From: CAZJBS01 sp964544475
GTDB lineage: Bacteria; CLD3; SB21
Reading direction: 5' to 3'
DNA: 64,000 nt
NCBI GenBank assembly: GCA_964544475.1
Contig: CAZJBS010000003.1
Location: 124,001 to 188,000 of the forward strand
Part shown: one piece after another, positions 62,578-64,000 of the stretch
Numbering within the stretch: the first letter of the stretch is position 1
How the letters are laid out: every line of letters begins with the position of its first letter
The notes under the pieces: generated by a model
Databases searched by the model: none
What the model was told of the DNA's origin: nothing
What the model saw: only the letters and a program-made list of their open reading frames with translations
Translations under genes and position numbers: made by a program

Positions 62578-63471
62578 ATGGAATTTCTGGTCAACAAAAA
62601 TTATCAGTTTGTAGGGCTCCGGAAAAAAGCCTATTTGGTTTCGGGCACCCTGATTACCATCAGCCTTTTGTTTTATGTGTTCATCGGCCTTAATTACGGC
62701 GTCGATTTTGTCGGAGGCACTTCCATTGAATTGAGATTCCAGGAGCCCGTGCCGCTGGATCAACTGAGATCGATTGTTTCCTCCAAGTTTGGAGCGGACC
62801 GAGTGCAGAGTCTTGGCGAGGCCAATCAGATCCTGGTCCATGTGATTGAACAGCACGAGCGCGTGTCCGGCGAATTGACCGATATTCTGAAGGTGAGTTT
62901 TCCCAATAACCCCGTCGAAATCCGATCGGTGAGTCAGGTCGGCCCGAAAATCGGTGATGAGCTCAAGAGTTCGGCGGTGTGGGCAACGATTTGGGGGTTG
63001 GCGTTTATTGTCGTTTATCTCGCCATTCGATTCCACTGGAAGTGGGGTCTGGCCGCGGTCATTGCTTTGGCCCATGATATTCTGATTACGTTGGGACTGT
63101 TCGTCGCTCTTCAATTGGAGTTTTCGCTGGCTGCCGTCGCGGCGTTCCTGACGATTATCGGTTATTCCGTCAATGACACGATTGTGGTGTTTGATCGTAT
63201 CAGGGAGAATCTGAGATTGATCAAACGGGGTACCACCTTTGACGATATTGTGAACCGCAGTATCAATGAAACGCTGAGCCGAACCGTCATGACGTCGGCG
63301 TTGACGTTGCTTTCTGTGATTGTATTGCTGACGCTGGGCGGGGAAGTTCTTCGCACGTTCGCGTGGGCCCTTCTGGTCGGCATCATAGTCGGAACGTATT
63401 CGTCTGTTTTTGTGGCAAGCCCTGTTTTGATCGAATGGAAGGCCGGCGACGACTTGAAAGCGAAAGCCTGA
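62578..63471 (+). CDS. secF: Protein translocase subunit SecF
   Basis: A 297-residue partner of SecD. The start YQFVGLRKKAYLVSGTLI, GLNYGVDFVGGTSIELRF in the first periplasmic part, and GYSVNDTIVVFDRIRENLR in the later bundle are diagnostic. The NRSINETLSRTVMTSALTLL segment completes the family. It has six membrane helices. The ribosome site (AGGAGA) lies just before the ATG. The STAS gene follows after 37 bases. Confidence 0.96.
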   Translation: MEFLVNKNYQFVGLRKKAYLVSGTLITISLLFYVFIGLNYGVDFVGGTSIELRFQEPVPLDQLRSIVSSKFGADRVQSLGEANQILVHVIEQHERVSGELTDILKVSFPNNPVEIRSVSQVGPKIGDELKSSAVWATIWGLAFIVVYLAIRFHWKWGLAAVIALAHDILITLGLFVALQLEFSLAAVAAFLTIIGYSVNDTIVVFDRIRENLRLIKRGTTFDDIVNRSINETLSRTVMTSALTLLSVIVLLTLGGEVLRTFAWALLVGIIVGTYSSVFVASPVLIEWKAGDDLKAKA

Positions 63472-63508
63472 CGCATTACCAGCGATTTAAGGAATCAGGA
63501 GGTGGATT

Positions 63509-63850
63509 ATGCAATACCATGTTCATGAAGCCGCCGATATTGTCGTGTTGCGTGTCGATGGCAATATTCTCGGCGGTCCCGACGCGTCCCAGTTGAACGA
63601 TGAAGTCCACCGCCAACTCAAGCAAAACCGCAGGAATTTTGTCATCAATATCGCTTCCGTCGATCTGATCAACAGCTCCGGACTAGGAATTCTCATCGGC
63701 AATCTGACCAATGTGAAGAATAACGGCGGGGACCTGCGGATTTCCAATGTCACGCCCAAAGTGAGGCAGATCTTCACGATGACCAAGCTGGTCAATGTGT
63801 TCAGGATTTTTGACACGGAAGATCAGGCCGTCGCAAGCTTCAAGTCATAA
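63509..63850 (+). CDS. STAS-domain anti-sigma factor antagonist
   Basis: A 113-residue STAS protein of the SpoIIAA/RsbV type. The phosphorylatable serine lies in LINSSGLGILIGNL (Ser56 or Ser57), and the C-terminal helix in VTPKVRQIFTMTKLVNVFRIFD is typical. It would be phosphorylated by a switch kinase and bind an anti-sigma factor; neither is in the window. The ribosome site is AGGAGGTGG. Its stop overlaps the cutA start in TAATG. Confidence 0.93.
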   Translation: MQYHVHEAADIVVLRVDGNILGGPDASQLNDEVHRQLKQNRRNFVINIASVDLINSSGLGILIGNLTNVKNNGGDLRISNVTPKVRQIFTMTKLVNVFRIFDTEDQAVASFKS

Positions 63851-64000
63851 TGCCGGACCACGTTGTTGTTCTCGTGACGGCCCGGGATGAACCGGAAGCC
63901 CGTCGGATTTCGTTGGCTGTCGTGGAGGAGGGACTGGCAGGATGCTCAACCATACTTGGCGGTGTGACATCGGTATTCCGGTGGAAGGGGCGCGTCGAAG
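63850..64000 (+). CDS. cutA: CutA1 divalent-ion tolerance protein, N-terminal part (partial)
   Basis: The first 50 codons of a CutA1 protein: VVVLVTARDEPEARRISLAVVEEGLAGCSTILGGVTSVFRWKGRVE. The LAGCSTI and SVFRWKG blocks are family signatures. It is a PII-like trimer fold of debated role in metal tolerance. The window ends inside the gene. The start overlaps the STAS stop. Confidence 0.85.
   Translation, partial: MPDHVVVLVTARDEPEARRISLAVVEEGLAGCSTILGGVTSVFRWKGRVE

Noticed and set aside
1..64000. CRISPR arrays, prophage or IS elements
   Set aside because: No regularly spaced repeats, transposase, integrase or phage structural genes were seen on reading both strands.

Overview
The window looks like chromosomal DNA of a Gram-negative bacterium of the FCB superphylum (Ignavibacteriota, Calditrichota, KSB1 or Marinimicrobia type); the lineage is inferred, not proven. 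Three secreted proteins end in the NYPNPFNP-type C-terminal sorting domain of the type IX secretion system (T9SS). A PorV/PorQ-family protein, a DUF151 nuclease fused to a UVR motif, DUF2911-TPR and DUF4159 proteins fit the same group. LpxB, an LpxL-type acyltransferase, Lgt and a TolC/MFP/RND pump show an outer membrane. The sequence is moderately GC-rich and densely coding, with many ATGA start-stop overlaps. I see no phage, IS transposase or CRISPR array.

Layout. 0-9 kb: the end of thiC and a DUF2071 gene (+). A minus-strand block then encodes a tripartite RND efflux system, a PII-like protein, a DUF2892 protein, a haem-type DUF3365 lipoprotein and two rhodaneses. A palindromic non-coding element sits inside this block. 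A divergent lipoprotein gene shares an AT-rich control region with it. 9-15 kb: a membrane protein coupled to a hybrid histidine kinase, prfC, and a DUF2911-TPR protein. 15-25 kb: a large PIG-L deacetylase and three T9SS cargo genes, one interrupted at a C10 tract. 25-31 kb: ArsR regulator, aroQ, sucD, pgpA-pgsA, lipoate ligase, rnhA, LpxL-type acyltransferase and a receiver-kinase. 32-39 kb: tRNA-Leu, M28 peptidase, a pseudo-metallopeptidase, lgt, DUF4159, ccmC, PorV-like protein and DUF151-UVR nuclease. 39-48 kb: a CHASE2 cyclase with a FecR-TPR partner, lpxB, M50 protease, rhomboid, pyrF, tRNA-Val and a Crp/Fnr regulator. 48-56 kb (minus): class V aminotransferase, phosphoglucose/phosphomannose isomerase, and a cytochrome c maturation operon (ccmF, ccmH, a CcmI-like zinc-ribbon protein, a novel membrane protein, ccmA). 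56-64 kb: a HAMP cyclase, slipin-NfeD pair, a lone receiver, secD-secF, a STAS protein and the start of cutA.

How the genes fit together. Cytochrome c maturation is split between ccmC (37 kb) and ccmF-H-A (51-56 kb); no ccmB or ccmE is visible. Signalling is rich: two class III cyclases, a Crp/Fnr regulator, two histidine kinases, a lone receiver and a STAS protein. The rhodanese/DUF2892/DUF3365/RND block looks like a sulfur or redox stress module, which is an inference from content. The most unusual observations are the C10 tract that puts a secreted protein out of frame with its signal peptide, a nested inverted-repeat element at 2511-2696, a peptidase-like protein with REYGR where HEXXH is expected, a histone-like lysine tail on SucD, and a short Shine-Dalgarno-led ORF running into a hairpin before the Crp/Fnr gene.
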